This document shows positions 37,641-46,628 of a DNA stretch of 64,000 nt, piece by piece; position 1 is the stretch's first letter; each line of letters opens with the position of its first letter. Source of the stretch: Lentihominibacter hominis (GTDB lineage Bacteria; Bacillota; Clostridia; Peptostreptococcales; Anaerovoracaceae); contig NZ_JACRTA010000001.1 of the NCBI RefSeq assembly GCF_014385065.1, positions 186,001 through 250,000 on the forward strand, in the 5' to 3' direction. A model generated the notes under the pieces. The model was given only the letters and a program-made list of their open reading frames with translations, made no database searches and was not told the origin of the DNA. Position numbers and translations under genes: made by a program.

Positions 37641-38303
37641 ATGAGAAGGAGATTTAGATATCCTGCAGTTCTTGCAGTGCTTATCATCGCGCTGTCAATA
37701 TCAGCATGCGGTGATAAGAGTGAAGAGACCGGAAATGATTCTGATAAAGCTTGGGCTGACCGATATGTCGCTCTGATTCAATCAGGAGAAGCAAGAGATT
37801 ATGAAGATTATGACAACATGAAAAAAGAGCTTGACAGAGTAAAAGAAGAATCCGGTGCCACTTATGCATATATACTCTCACCTATGGCTAACGGCAAGCC
37901 TGCGCTGGACGGTGATCCGTCAAAAGATTTCGCCATCACTGTAGATGCAGGAGATGAGCCTGATGACTGGGGAGTCACATATGAATGGGAAATCCAATTC
38001 AAAGAAGCTTGGGACGGTGACCCTGCAACCGCCAGATCTGCATGGGATGACAGTGAAGAACTCCAGTGCTGGTCCGCATTTGCTCCCGTATATGACAGTG
38101 AAGACAATGTAGTATGTATATTGGGTATAGATTATCCTTGTACTGATGTAATAGCTGACTATCCTGAATGGAACAGAGATCATCCTGAATGGAACGGTTA
38201 TGAGACAGAAATCACAGGAGAAATTCCGGCAGCTGTACAAACTCAAATAAATGAAGTAAAAACCTTAGCAGATAAATATGCTAAAGAATTAAGCGCAAAA
38301 TAG
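37641..38303 (+). CDS. Secreted lipoprotein with a Cache-like sensor domain
   Basis: A 220-residue lipoprotein: MRRRFRYPAVLAVLIIALSISAC has a basic start, hydrophobic core and lipobox with Cys at residue 23. The mature part (YVALIQSGEARDYEDYDNMKKELDRVKEESGATYAYILSPM...CWSAFAPVYDSEDNVVCILGIDYPC) resembles the extracellular Cache sensor domain normally found in front of receptor kinases or chemoreceptors. Here it stands alone with no transmembrane signalling part, so it may act as a ligand-binding partner or solute-binding protein. ATG at 37641 is chosen over the TTG at 37626 because GAGGAGG lies just upstream. Single gene with promoter and terminator of its own. Confidence 0.75.
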   Translation: MRRRFRYPAVLAVLIIALSISACGDKSEETGNDSDKAWADRYVALIQSGEARDYEDYDNMKKELDRVKEESGATYAYILSPMANGKPALDGDPSKDFAITVDAGDEPDDWGVTYEWEIQFKEAWDGDPATARSAWDDSEELQCWSAFAPVYDSEDNVVCILGIDYPCTDVIADYPEWNRDHPEWNGYETEITGEIPAAVQTQINEVKTLADKYAKELSAK

Positions 38304-38321
38304 ATTTGCTTACAACATCGC

Positions 38322-38369
38322 AAAAGAAACGGCACACCGAATAGCTGATCCCGGTGTGCCGTTTCTTTT
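38322..38369. terminator. Bidirectional terminator between convergent genes
   Basis: AAAAGAAACGGCACACCG (38322-38339) and its exact complement (38352-38369), 18-base-pair stem, T runs on both strands. It ends the murC-dapB operon and the lipoprotein gene. Confidence 0.92.
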
Positions 38370-38374
38370 TTGCT

Positions 38375-39139
38375 TTATATCTTATTATCTTCAATTACAT
38401 CTTCCATAGTGTAAAGCCCAGCTCTTTTTCCTTTCATGAAAAGTACGGCATCACATGCGCCCGAAGCATAGCATCTCCAATCATAAGCATCATGAGATAT
38501 CTCCATTTTTTCTCCCATACAGCCAAACACGACCCTGTGGCTGCTGGGAGTATTCCCCGCTCTCACAGAATGAATCTCTATATCTTCATAATTTTTGTCA
38601 GGAGAATGTTCTGATATTTCTTCTGCTATCTCTACAGCAGTACCGCTGGGCGCGTCTTTCTTAGTCTCACTGTGCATCTCAATTATCTCTATTTTACACT
38701 TATTCCCCAGTTTCTCGGCTGCTTCCCCCAATAGCTTTTTCATTACATTAACTACGTAAGAAGTATTGGCAGCCTTCATCATAGGTATTACATCGGCTGC
38801 TTCAGTCATCTTTTTATCCTGTTCACAGCTGAATCCTGTCGTTCCACAGATAAAAGTTTTTTCATGTCTGATACAGCTTTCAAGTATTCTAACAGAAAGC
38901 TCAACTGTGGAAAAATCCACCACCATATCACATTTTTCTATGATCTCGTCTATATCATCGTATACTAAAGCGCCTATTTCAAATCCTACTCCTGATACTA
39001 TTCCTACATCTTTGCCTATATAATCACGCCCCGGAGCCCCTACTGCACCTATAATCTGTATATTTTTCCTTTTATATGCCTCCTGCGCTATAAGTCTGGC
39101 CATATTTCCTCTCGGCGCCGTAATAACTATCTTTACCAT
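38375..39139 (-). CDS. dapB: 4-hydroxy-tetrahydrodipicolinate reductase
   Basis: Reduces the dihydrodipicolinate precursor with NAD(P)H in lysine and meso-diaminopimelate synthesis, needed for peptidoglycan. The N-terminal nucleotide loop reads TAPRGNMARL (family: GPRGKMG), and the catalytic/substrate motif KKDAPSGTAVEIAE is intact (about residue 150), preceded by an EMHSE stretch equivalent to the E-L/I-HH motif with the second His replaced by Ser. Length 254 is normal. The TTG at 39148 is open but ATG at 39139 has the better spaced AAAGG. Last gene of the cell-wall/repair operon, 36 bases after mfd. Confidence 0.92.
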   Translation of the reverse strand: MVKIVITAPRGNMARLIAQEAYKRKNIQIIGAVGAPGRDYIGKDVGIVSGVGFEIGALVYDDIDEIIEKCDMVVDFSTVELSVRILESCIRHEKTFICGTTGFSCEQDKKMTEAADVIPMMKAANTSYVVNVMKKLLGEAAEKLGNKCKIEIIEMHSETKKDAPSGTAVEIAEEISEHSPDKNYEDIEIHSVRAGNTPSSHRVVFGCMGEKMEISHDAYDWRCYASGACDAVLFMKGKRAGLYTMEDVIEDNKI

Positions 39140-39175
39140 CAAAACCAACCTTTCATATATTTGCTATATCAGCTG

Positions 39176-42100
39176 TCAATTTAATTTTTTTCCGCCAACT
39201 GCAGTCTGAAGAAATTGTTCTATAGCTTTCACAGGCTCTTCCTTATGGATTGTAAGCCTGATGAATGGCTCTTTTCCCCCATTTATCATCATCTTCCCTC
39301 CATATCGGGATACAAGTCCTGACATAATAGTTTCAGTAAGTTTCACATTCTCCCACAGTTTAAAAATTATCTTTGGCCCCTGCTGCACGATCTCCCTGAC
39401 CCCCAGCTTTCCCGCCATTGCTCTTATCTTGGAAATCTTTACAAGATTCATAGTATCTTTAGGAATATCTCCGAATCTGTCCAGAAGCTCATCTATTATT
39501 TCTGCTTCATCTTCATCATTTTCTATCATAGCTATTTTCTTATACATCTGAAGCCTGAGAACTTCATTTTCTATGTATCTTTTTGGTATAACGGCCGGGA
39601 TGGAAAGGCTGAATGCTGTCTCTTCGGCAGAAGGTATAACCTCCTTACCCTTTGCAATATCAACAGCCTCCTCCAGCATCTTACAGTAAAGTTCGTATCC
39701 TATATTTATCATATGTCCGGACTGCTCCGTCCCCAGTATATTTCCTGCACCTCTTAACTCCAGATCTTTCATTGCTATTTTAAACCCTGATCCAAACTCT
39801 GTAAATTCCTTTATAGCTCTCAGTCTTTTTTCTGCTATTTCACTAAGATTCTTATCTTTGGTATACATCAGATATGCGTAAGCCATCCTGCCTGAACGTC
39901 CGACTCTTCCTCTCAGCTGGTGAAGCTGCGCCAATCCAAACCGATCTGCATCTAAAACTATCATAGTATTTACATTAGGTATATCCATACCGGACTCTAT
40001 TATAGTTGTCGCTACAAGCACATTATACTCACCTTCTGAAAAATCCATGATGATATTTTCCAGCATATTTTCACGCATTTTTCCGTGTCCGACTACTACC
40101 GATGCATCAGGCACCAAATTCTCTATTTCATTTGCCACTCTGTTTATGGACTCAACACGGTTATACAGTACATATACCTGTCCTCCACGAGCCAGTTCTT
40201 TTTCTATGGCATCGCGTATTACAAAACCATCCTGCTCCATAACATAAGTCTGAACAGGATATCTATCTTCCGGCGGTTCTTCAAGAATGCTCATGTCTTT
40301 AACTCCTGAAAGCGACATATGCAAAGTTCTCGGTATGGGAGTAGCAGAAAGAGTCAGCACGTCTACATTTGTTTTAAGCTGTTTCAGCTTTTCTTTATGT
40401 TTCACGCCAAATCTTTGCTCCTCATCTATAACAAGAAGTCCCAGATCATTAAACTTAATATCTTCAGATAAAACTCTGTGGGTACCTATTATTAAATCTA
40501 TGGTTCCACTTTCTAAGCCCTCAGCTATATGTTTCTGCTGAGCAGGATTTCTGAACCTCGACAGCATTTCTACTTTGAAAGGGAACTTTTCAAATCTGTC
40601 TTTCAGCGTATAATAATGCTGATTAGCAAGCAATGTGGTAGGAACAAGTACAGCAGCTTGCTTTCCGTCCGCTACACATTTAAAAAGAGCTCTTGCTGCA
40701 ACTTCAGTCTTACCAAAACCGACATCGCCGCATAAAAGTCTGTCCATAGGGCTCTCGTTTTCCATGTCACTCTTTATTTCCCTTACACACCTGAGCTGAT
40801 CATCTGTTTCTGTATAAGGAAAACTTCCTTCAAACTCCTGCTGCCACACAGTATCAGGAGAAAAAGCATGCCCTTTCTCATTCATCCTTGCTGCAGATAT
40901 CCTTATCAGCTCATCAGCCATATCATCTATAGCCTTGCGCGCTTTTGCCTTGGTCTGTTTCCACTCGCTTCCTGACAGCTTATTCAACCTTGGCGTGATA
41001 CCGTCTCCGCCTACATATTTCTGAAGCATTCCCAACTGATCAACAGGAATATAAAGTGAATCTTCTCCGGCATATTTAACTTTAAGATAATCTTTTTTGA
41101 CGCCTTGAACTACTAACTGTTCTATTCCTATAAACTTACCTATACCGTGACTTTCATGAACCACATAATCACCCGTCTGTACATCGGCAAAATTCTTTAT
41201 TTGAGTTCCCGCATTTTTCTTCTTCTTTTTTCTGGTCCTTCGACTTCCCCCGAATATATCGCCTTCCCATATATAACATAATTTCTTTTCGCCAAATTCC
41301 ATGCCTGCAGTCAAAGTTCCTTTTGTCACAGACACTTTGCCCAGCAGATTTTCTCTTGTGAGAAATTCATTCATATTTTTAAGGCGTTCATCGCTGCTGC
41401 ATACTATAGTGACTTTGAATCCACGCCTTACATAACTGCTAAGCTCCCCTTTAAGAACATCCATCCTTCCGTTAAAAACCGGTGCCTGTCTGCACTCAAC
41501 ATTTATCAGCTTAGTGAGAAACGGAGCATTTTTTATGGTACTGGCAAAAGGAGTAAAAATATATCCATCCTTTTCATACAAACGAAAATAATCCTGCTGT
41601 CCCGGCAGTTCCTTAAAATCTTCTCCTATACCTCTGCCGGAAGCAAGAATAGCATCTATGTCATCTGCTCTTTCCCGTTCATATACCTCCAGCGTTTCCA
41701 ATATCCTTGCAGGATCATCTATAAAAATATGAGGGTTCTTCATATAATCCCATATATACACAGTTTCATCATAAAAATAATTGATGAATTTTTCCATATA
41801 CTGTAAGTTAATCATGCTTTCTGCATATTCAAGAAGCTGTGCTTTTCTCTGTTTCAGATTATGAACCGTTTCACTGTTTCCTTCTTTTTTTTCAAGTGCT
41901 TTTATACGCTTATCGTAAGCTGCCGTTATCTTACTTCCTGCATGCTCAAATATCCCATGATCCTTGATAATCTGTGAACATTGATATATCGTCACAGAAT
42001 TCAAATTTTCTACAGAACGCTGAGTATCTATATCAAAAGTCCTAATGGAATCAACTTCTGTATCAAAGAGTTCAATTCTGTACGGATTATCATTATCAGG

Positions 42101-42592
42101 AGTAAATATGTCTATGATTCCGCCTCTCACGCTAAATTCACCACATGCCTCTATCATAGACACCCGCTCATACCCCATGACTGTAAGCCTTTCTTTGATA
42201 TAATCCATATCTACATCGCTTCCAAGCTCCATTTGCAGCACATTATCCTGAAATATTTCTTTAGGCGGAAGTTTCTTTATTGCTCCGGTAACCGGAGCAA
42301 TTACCGCGCAATCCTCGCCTGATGTCACTGCTCTGAGAACTCTCATTCGCTGAAGCAACTCGTCATTACTTTTTGCCTCATACTGTATAAATGTTTCTTC
42401 TTCCTGAGGCAATACATATATATTACGGGTACTAAAAAAAGAAAGGTCTGTTGCCAATCGTTTCGCCCTATTAAAAGTTGAAACTACAATCAAGCTCTGA
42501 CCCTTTTTTTCATTGATAATATCTGAGATTATCGGCGCTATTCGCCCTTCTGCAGCGCCTGTTATGTTAATCATTCCTTTTTTCGTCGTCAC
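39176..42592 (-). CDS. mfd: Transcription-repair coupling factor
   Basis: Mfd is a DNA translocase that removes RNA polymerase stalled at lesions and recruits UvrA. In order: UvrB-homology region (residues 1-300, GGIIDIFTPDNDNPYRIELFDTEVDSIR), the RNA polymerase interaction module (DYVVHESHGIGKFIGIE), and the RecG-like helicase domain with Walker A GDVGFGKTEVA, DEEQRFGV, and the motif VI QLRGRVGRSG, then the C-terminal TRCF domain. The frame opens at 42643, but the start fits best at GTG 42592: AAAGGG lies 5 bases upstream, while the ATG at 42574 has its GGA directly adjacent. That gives 1,138 residues. Complements the nearby uvrAB genes. Confidence 0.96.
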   Translation of the reverse strand: MTTKKGMINITGAAEGRIAPIISDIINEKKGQSLIVVSTFNRAKRLATDLSFFSTRNIYVLPQEEETFIQYEAKSNDELLQRMRVLRAVTSGEDCAVIAPVTGAIKKLPPKEIFQDNVLQMELGSDVDMDYIKERLTVMGYERVSMIEACGEFSVRGGIIDIFTPDNDNPYRIELFDTEVDSIRTFDIDTQRSVENLNSVTIYQCSQIIKDHGIFEHAGSKITAAYDKRIKALEKKEGNSETVHNLKQRKAQLLEYAESMINLQYMEKFINYFYDETVYIWDYMKNPHIFIDDPARILETLEVYERERADDIDAILASGRGIGEDFKELPGQQDYFRLYEKDGYIFTPFASTIKNAPFLTKLINVECRQAPVFNGRMDVLKGELSSYVRRGFKVTIVCSSDERLKNMNEFLTRENLLGKVSVTKGTLTAGMEFGEKKLCYIWEGDIFGGSRRTRKKKKKNAGTQIKNFADVQTGDYVVHESHGIGKFIGIEQLVVQGVKKDYLKVKYAGEDSLYIPVDQLGMLQKYVGGDGITPRLNKLSGSEWKQTKAKARKAIDDMADELIRISAARMNEKGHAFSPDTVWQQEFEGSFPYTETDDQLRCVREIKSDMENESPMDRLLCGDVGFGKTEVAARALFKCVADGKQAAVLVPTTLLANQHYYTLKDRFEKFPFKVEMLSRFRNPAQQKHIAEGLESGTIDLIIGTHRVLSEDIKFNDLGLLVIDEEQRFGVKHKEKLKQLKTNVDVLTLSATPIPRTLHMSLSGVKDMSILEEPPEDRYPVQTYVMEQDGFVIRDAIEKELARGGQVYVLYNRVESINRVANEIENLVPDASVVVGHGKMRENMLENIIMDFSEGEYNVLVATTIIESGMDIPNVNTMIVLDADRFGLAQLHQLRGRVGRSGRMAYAYLMYTKDKNLSEIAEKRLRAIKEFTEFGSGFKIAMKDLELRGAGNILGTEQSGHMINIGYELYCKMLEEAVDIAKGKEVIPSAEETAFSLSIPAVIPKRYIENEVLRLQMYKKIAMIENDEDEAEIIDELLDRFGDIPKDTMNLVKISKIRAMAGKLGVREIVQQGPKIIFKLWENVKLTETIMSGLVSRYGGKMMINGGKEPFIRLTIHKEEPVKAIEQFLQTAVGGKKLN

Positions 42593-42708
42593 TCGCGCCC
42601 TTTCATATGTTGGCCGACACAGTCGGTATTTTAAGTTGCACACCTATAATGTTTATATATCTGACCAGCTCAGTCTTATACTGATCTTTCAGCTTATCTT
42701 TCTGTATA

Positions 42709-43284
42709 TTATTCTAATTTGTTTGATCTTATATTGTATTCGTTCATAGCTTTATCTATTCCCTTTTCAAGAATACATATTACTGCATCCGCAGCCCTGT
42801 CAACTGCCCCAGCTATGGTACCTTTTTCCTGGCTTGCCACTTTACCAATAACAAAATCCTTCCAATCAAGCAGCCCGCTTTTCCCTATTCCTATTCTGAG
42901 TCTGGGAAATTCACCTGATCCCAAATGGCCAATAACAGACTTCATTCCGTTATGACTCCCTGCGCTTCCTTTTTTTCTTATTCTTATAGCCCCTGTTTCC
43001 AGATCAAAATCATCATATATGACGATCAAATCGCTCATATTCACTCCATAGTAATCGACAATTTCTCGGAGAGATACACCGCTCAGGTTCATATATGTCT
43101 GAGGCTTCACTAAAAGGGCTTTATGGCCAGAGATCATTCCATCTCCGACCAAAGCCTTATGTTTGATTTTATTTACTTTTATCCCGGTCTTTTCGGCTAT
43201 CCGGTCTACGACGAGAAATCCCATGTTATGACGAGTATTTTCATATTTCTTGCCGGGATTCCCCAATCCTGCGATAACAAACAT
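42709..43284 (-). CDS. pth: Peptidyl-tRNA hydrolase
   Basis: Releases tRNA from peptidyl-tRNA that has dropped off the ribosome. Canonical family marks are clear: AGLGNPGKKYENTRHNMGF with catalytic His (residue 19 area), YMNLSGVS, YDDFDLETGAIRIRKKGSAGSHNGMKSV and the conserved Asn sites. The 191-residue length is usual. An AAAGGAAC site precedes the ATG. Fourth gene of the murC-glmU-prs-pth-mfd-dapB run; prs-pth-mfd is a long-conserved order in Bacillota. Confidence 0.96.
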   Translation of the reverse strand: MFVIAGLGNPGKKYENTRHNMGFLVVDRIAEKTGIKVNKIKHKALVGDGMISGHKALLVKPQTYMNLSGVSLREIVDYYGVNMSDLIVIYDDFDLETGAIRIRKKGSAGSHNGMKSVIGHLGSGEFPRLRIGIGKSGLLDWKDFVIGKVASQEKGTIAGAVDRAADAVICILEKGIDKAMNEYNIRSNKLE

Positions 43285-43436
43285 TCCCGCCCGTTCCTTT
43301 CATATATTCGATCATCTAAATTATACCCCTGTAACATCATTTGATCAATGCCGGCGGCTATTCAAAACTACCCCTGCATTGCCGCATACATTTGGCCGCT
43401 CAACGGCGGCCATTGATATCACATTATAGATCTTTC

Positions 43437-44387
43437 TTAATCAAAAAGTTTACTGATAGACCCATTTGTAAAGACTCTTGTCATAGCTTCAGCAAACAGA
43501 GGAGCTACTGAAAGTATTTTCATCTTTTCTATCTTCTTTTCTTCCGGAACCGGAATAGTATTGAGAAGTACAAGTTCTTCTATAGCTGAATTCTCTATTC
43601 TCTCAATGGCCGGACCTGAGAGAACAGCATGAGTGGAACATGCTCTGACGCTTATTGCTCCCATCTCTTTAAGAGCGTTTGCCGCATTTGTTATAGTACC
43701 GGCAGTATCAATCATATCATCCACCAGAATACAGTTTTTACCTTCTATATCTCCGATGATATTCATGATTTCACTCTTATTAGGTTCAGGTCTTCTTTTA
43801 TCTACTATAGCTATAGGCGCGTTAAGAGGCTGCGCCATATTTCTTGCTCTTGTAACGCTTCCGTGGTCAGGAGAAACTATTACCACATCATCAAGACTCT
43901 GCTCCATAAAATATTTTGCCAATATAGGCATACCGATCAGATGATCTACCGGAATATCAAAATATCCCTGTATTTGAGCAGCATGAAGATCCATTGTAAG
44001 AACTCTGTCAGCTCCTGCCGCAACAAGAAGATTTGCCACAAGCTTAGCTGTGATAGGATCTCTTGCTTTAGCTTTTCTGTCCTGTCTGGCATAACCATAG
44101 TAAGGGATTATTGCATTTATCCTTCCGGCTGACGCTCTTTTCATGGCATCTATCATTATCAGCAGCTCCATGAGATTATCATTTACCGGATCACATGTTG
44201 ACTGCACTATGTAACAATCTACTCCTCTTACTGTCTCCCACAGATTCACCGATATCTCTCCATCGCTGAATTTATTTACAGTAGCTCTTCCGAGAGGTTT
44301 ACCCATTATGGACGCGATCTCTTCCGCAAGCTCCAAATGAGAATTGCCTGCAAATACCTTGTAGTTTGAAAATGCGCTGTTTTTCAT
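43437..44387 (-). CDS. prs: Ribose-phosphate pyrophosphokinase
   Basis: Makes PRPP from ribose 5-phosphate and ATP for purine, pyrimidine, NAD, His and Trp synthesis. Present: the flexible catalytic loop [19 protein letters not shown] (about residue 95), [22 protein letters not shown], and the PRPP-binding motif [14 protein letters not shown] (about residue 220). Length 316 is normal for class I. A TAGGAGA site precedes the ATG. It directly follows the GlmU-type acetyltransferase, as in the glmU-prs pair of Bacillota. The PurR repressor that senses PRPP is encoded 5 kb away. Confidence 0.97.
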   Translation of the reverse strand: MKNSAFSNYKVFAGNSHLELAEEIASIMGKPLGRATVNKFSDGEISVNLWETVRGVDCYIVQSTCDPVNDNLMELLIMIDAMKRASAGRINAIIPYYGYARQDRKAKARDPITAKLVANLLVAAGADRVLTMDLHAAQIQGYFDIPVDHLIGMPILAKYFMEQSLDDVVIVSPDHGSVTRARNMAQPLNAPIAIVDKRRPEPNKSEIMNIIGDIEGKNCILVDDMIDTAGTITNAANALKEMGAISVRACSTHAVLSGPAIERIENSAIEELVLLNTIPVPEEKKIEKMKILSVAPLFAEAMTRVFTNGSISKLFD

Positions 44388-44424
44388 TTGTTTCTCCTAC
44401 CTCTACTTTCTGTTTAAATCGTTG

Positions 44425-45117
44425 TTATTTCTTTAAGATACCCTTTTTCTCCACCCAGCCTTCAAGAGATTTTCCCTTAGCTCTGGCTACATAAAGGGCA
44501 CCATCCGGTACATCATTTGTTATGGTACTGCCTGCCGCCACATAAGCATTCCTGCCTACATGTACAGGAGAAACCAAATTGACATTGCATCCTATAAAGG
44601 CATCATCCTCAACTACAGAGCGGTGCTTTTTACTTCCGTCATAATTTACAAACACAACCCCGCACCCGAGATTCACACGTTCTCCCACATCTGAATCACC
44701 TACATATGTAAGGTGAGACGCTTTAGCGCCATCTCCTAATTTGGAGTTTTTTATCTCCACAAAATCACCAACCTTACATTTATTTCCAACATGACTATTC
44801 GGACGCAGATATGCGAAAGGCCCTACAGACGTTTCACTTCCGACACTGCTCTCTATTATAACCGAACTCTGTACGGATGTCCCGTCTCCTATTACAGAAT
44901 CTTTTATCCTGCTGTTCTGGCCTATAGTGCAGTTCTTTCCTATCTCAACATTTCCCTCAATAGCCACACACGGATATATAGTGGTTCCCGCGCCTATTTT
45001 AACGCCCTCATCTATATAAGCTGTCCTCACATCGATAAAATTCACTCCGGCTTCCATATATTCCAGATTTCTTTCTATCCGAGCTTTTTCCAGCAGTTCA
45101 TATTCTTTAATATCCAT
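44425..45117 (-). CDS. Stand-alone GlmU C-terminal acetyltransferase domain
   Basis: A 230-residue left-handed beta-helix (LbH) protein that matches only the C-terminal half of GlmU. It starts in the GlmU linker helix (RIERNLEYMEAGVNFIDVRTAYID corresponds to the region after the pyrophosphorylase domain) and keeps the acetyltransferase site: RPNSHVG, VEIK, SHLTYVGDS, NYDG, and the C-terminal hexapeptide repeats. The N-terminal uridylyltransferase domain (GlmU has about 455 residues) is absent and no such gene lies nearby. It should make GlcNAc-1-phosphate from glucosamine-1-phosphate and acetyl-CoA. Lies between murC and prs, the usual glmU position. Acetyl acceptors other than GlcN-1-P are possible. 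Confidence 0.88.
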   Translation of the reverse strand: MDIKEYELLEKARIERNLEYMEAGVNFIDVRTAYIDEGVKIGAGTTIYPCVAIEGNVEIGKNCTIGQNSRIKDSVIGDGTSVQSSVIIESSVGSETSVGPFAYLRPNSHVGNKCKVGDFVEIKNSKLGDGAKASHLTYVGDSDVGERVNLGCGVVFVNYDGSKKHRSVVEDDAFIGCNVNLVSPVHVGRNAYVAAGSTITNDVPDGALYVARAKGKSLEGWVEKKGILKK

Positions 45118-45131
45118 CTGTTGATTTCTCC

Positions 45132-46523
45132 TTAAAATCTTTTATCCTTATCAAGAATCATTTCACCGACCTTGTAGATATCTCCTGCTCCCATAGTTAT
45201 AACAAGATCTCCCTCTTCAGCATTGTTGTAAACAAAATTCGCTATTTCATCAAAATCTTTGAAGAAATAAACATCTTTTGCAGGATCGGATTCCTTTATC
45301 TTGTTCATTAAAGTTTTTGAACTTATCTTATATATATTTTTCTCTCTCGCCGCATATATTTCAGCCAATACAATCTTATCAGCATCAGCAAATGCAGTAG
45401 CAAAATCATCGAGTAATGCCAGCGTCCTCGTATAGGTATGAGGTTGAAACAGACACCAGAGATTATTATGTTTCATGTTGCGGACAGCTGACAATGTCGC
45501 TTTTATTTCTGTAGGATGATGCGCATAATCATCTATTATTTTTATGTTATTATACGTCTTTCCAAGTATATCGAATCGCCTCTGTATTCCTGTAAAATTT
45601 TCCAACGTGTCCACAATTTTGCCGACATCCACCCCGAGTATATGACTACATGCAAATGCTGAAAGAGCATTAAGAACATTGTGTTCTCCCGGTATCGAAA
45701 GCGAAACCCTGCACAGTTCTCTGCCTCCGTGGTTTACTGTAAACTGCGGCATACCGTCATTGTCAAAATCTATATCCGATGCAAAATAATCACAGCTTTC
45801 ATTAAGGCCGAAAGTAATGGCATTTGGAATGTCTTCTATAATGCTCTTTACAAATGGATTGGCGTCGTAAGCTATGACAGCTCCGTCCTGCGGAACAAGT
45901 TTGGCAAACTTATCAAAAGAACTTGCTATATGTTCCACGTCTTTAAAATAATCAAGATGATCTGAATCTATATTGAGTATTATCTCTATCTTTGGTTTAA
46001 GATTGAGAAAACTATCCATATATTCACATGCTTCTGTAATAAAATATTTGTTTTCACCTATATATACGTTTCCGTGTATCTCTGAAAGATTACCGCCTAC
46101 CAGTATAGTAGGCTCCTTTCCTGCATCCTTCAAAATCAAAGAGACCATAGAAGTCGTTGTAGTTTTTCCGTGAGTACCCGAAATAGCAATACTGCTTTCG
46201 TATTCATCCATCAGTACTCCAAGCGCCTGCGCTCTGGTTATGGCAGGTATGCCAAGTTCCTCAGCTTTCTCCAATTCAGGATTATCATTTCCCACCGCTG
46301 AAGAATAAATAACCAGATCAACATTCTCTACATTTTTCGCTCTATGGCCTAAATATATATTGGCTCCTTCATCTATGAGCCGTTCAATTATCTCACTTTC
46401 TCTCATATCCGATCCGGAAACTTCATATCCTCTGGATATGAGAATCTCCGCTATAGCGGATAATCCTATACCACCTATGCCTATACAGTGGATTCTCTTG
46501 TAATCAGGCAAATTAATCATCAA
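45132..46523 (-). CDS. murC: UDP-N-acetylmuramate-L-alanine ligase
   Basis: First amino-acid-adding ligase of peptidoglycan synthesis: joins L-Ala to UDP-MurNAc with ATP. Visible: the N-terminal UDP-binding GIGGIGLSAIAEIL, the P-loop AISGTHGKTTTTS (about residue 115), EACEYMDSFL, NIDSDHLDYF, and the C-terminal DDYAHHPTEIKATL motif around residue 340. Length 463 is normal. GGGAGG precedes the ATG. It heads the murC-glmU-prs-pth-mfd-dapB run. Confidence 0.97.
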   Translation of the reverse strand: MMINLPDYKRIHCIGIGGIGLSAIAEILISRGYEVSGSDMRESEIIERLIDEGANIYLGHRAKNVENVDLVIYSSAVGNDNPELEKAEELGIPAITRAQALGVLMDEYESSIAISGTHGKTTTTSMVSLILKDAGKEPTILVGGNLSEIHGNVYIGENKYFITEACEYMDSFLNLKPKIEIILNIDSDHLDYFKDVEHIASSFDKFAKLVPQDGAVIAYDANPFVKSIIEDIPNAITFGLNESCDYFASDIDFDNDGMPQFTVNHGGRELCRVSLSIPGEHNVLNALSAFACSHILGVDVGKIVDTLENFTGIQRRFDILGKTYNNIKIIDDYAHHPTEIKATLSAVRNMKHNNLWCLFQPHTYTRTLALLDDFATAFADADKIVLAEIYAAREKNIYKISSKTLMNKIKESDPAKDVYFFKDFDEIANFVYNNAEEGDLVITMGAGDIYKVGEMILDKDKRF

Positions 46524-46628
46524 TGCGCCTCCCTAGTTATAGATATAACGATTATATCATATTTATCTTTAAAAATGCGTCTTATTTAAAAAAAAGTATG
46601 AATTACAGAAGATGGCTGTATTTTTAAA

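Noticed and set aside
43343..43415. Inverted ATCAATG/CATTGAT as a terminator after prs or an element
   Set aside because: Arms are only seven bases and the inner part does not pair well; no T run follows.
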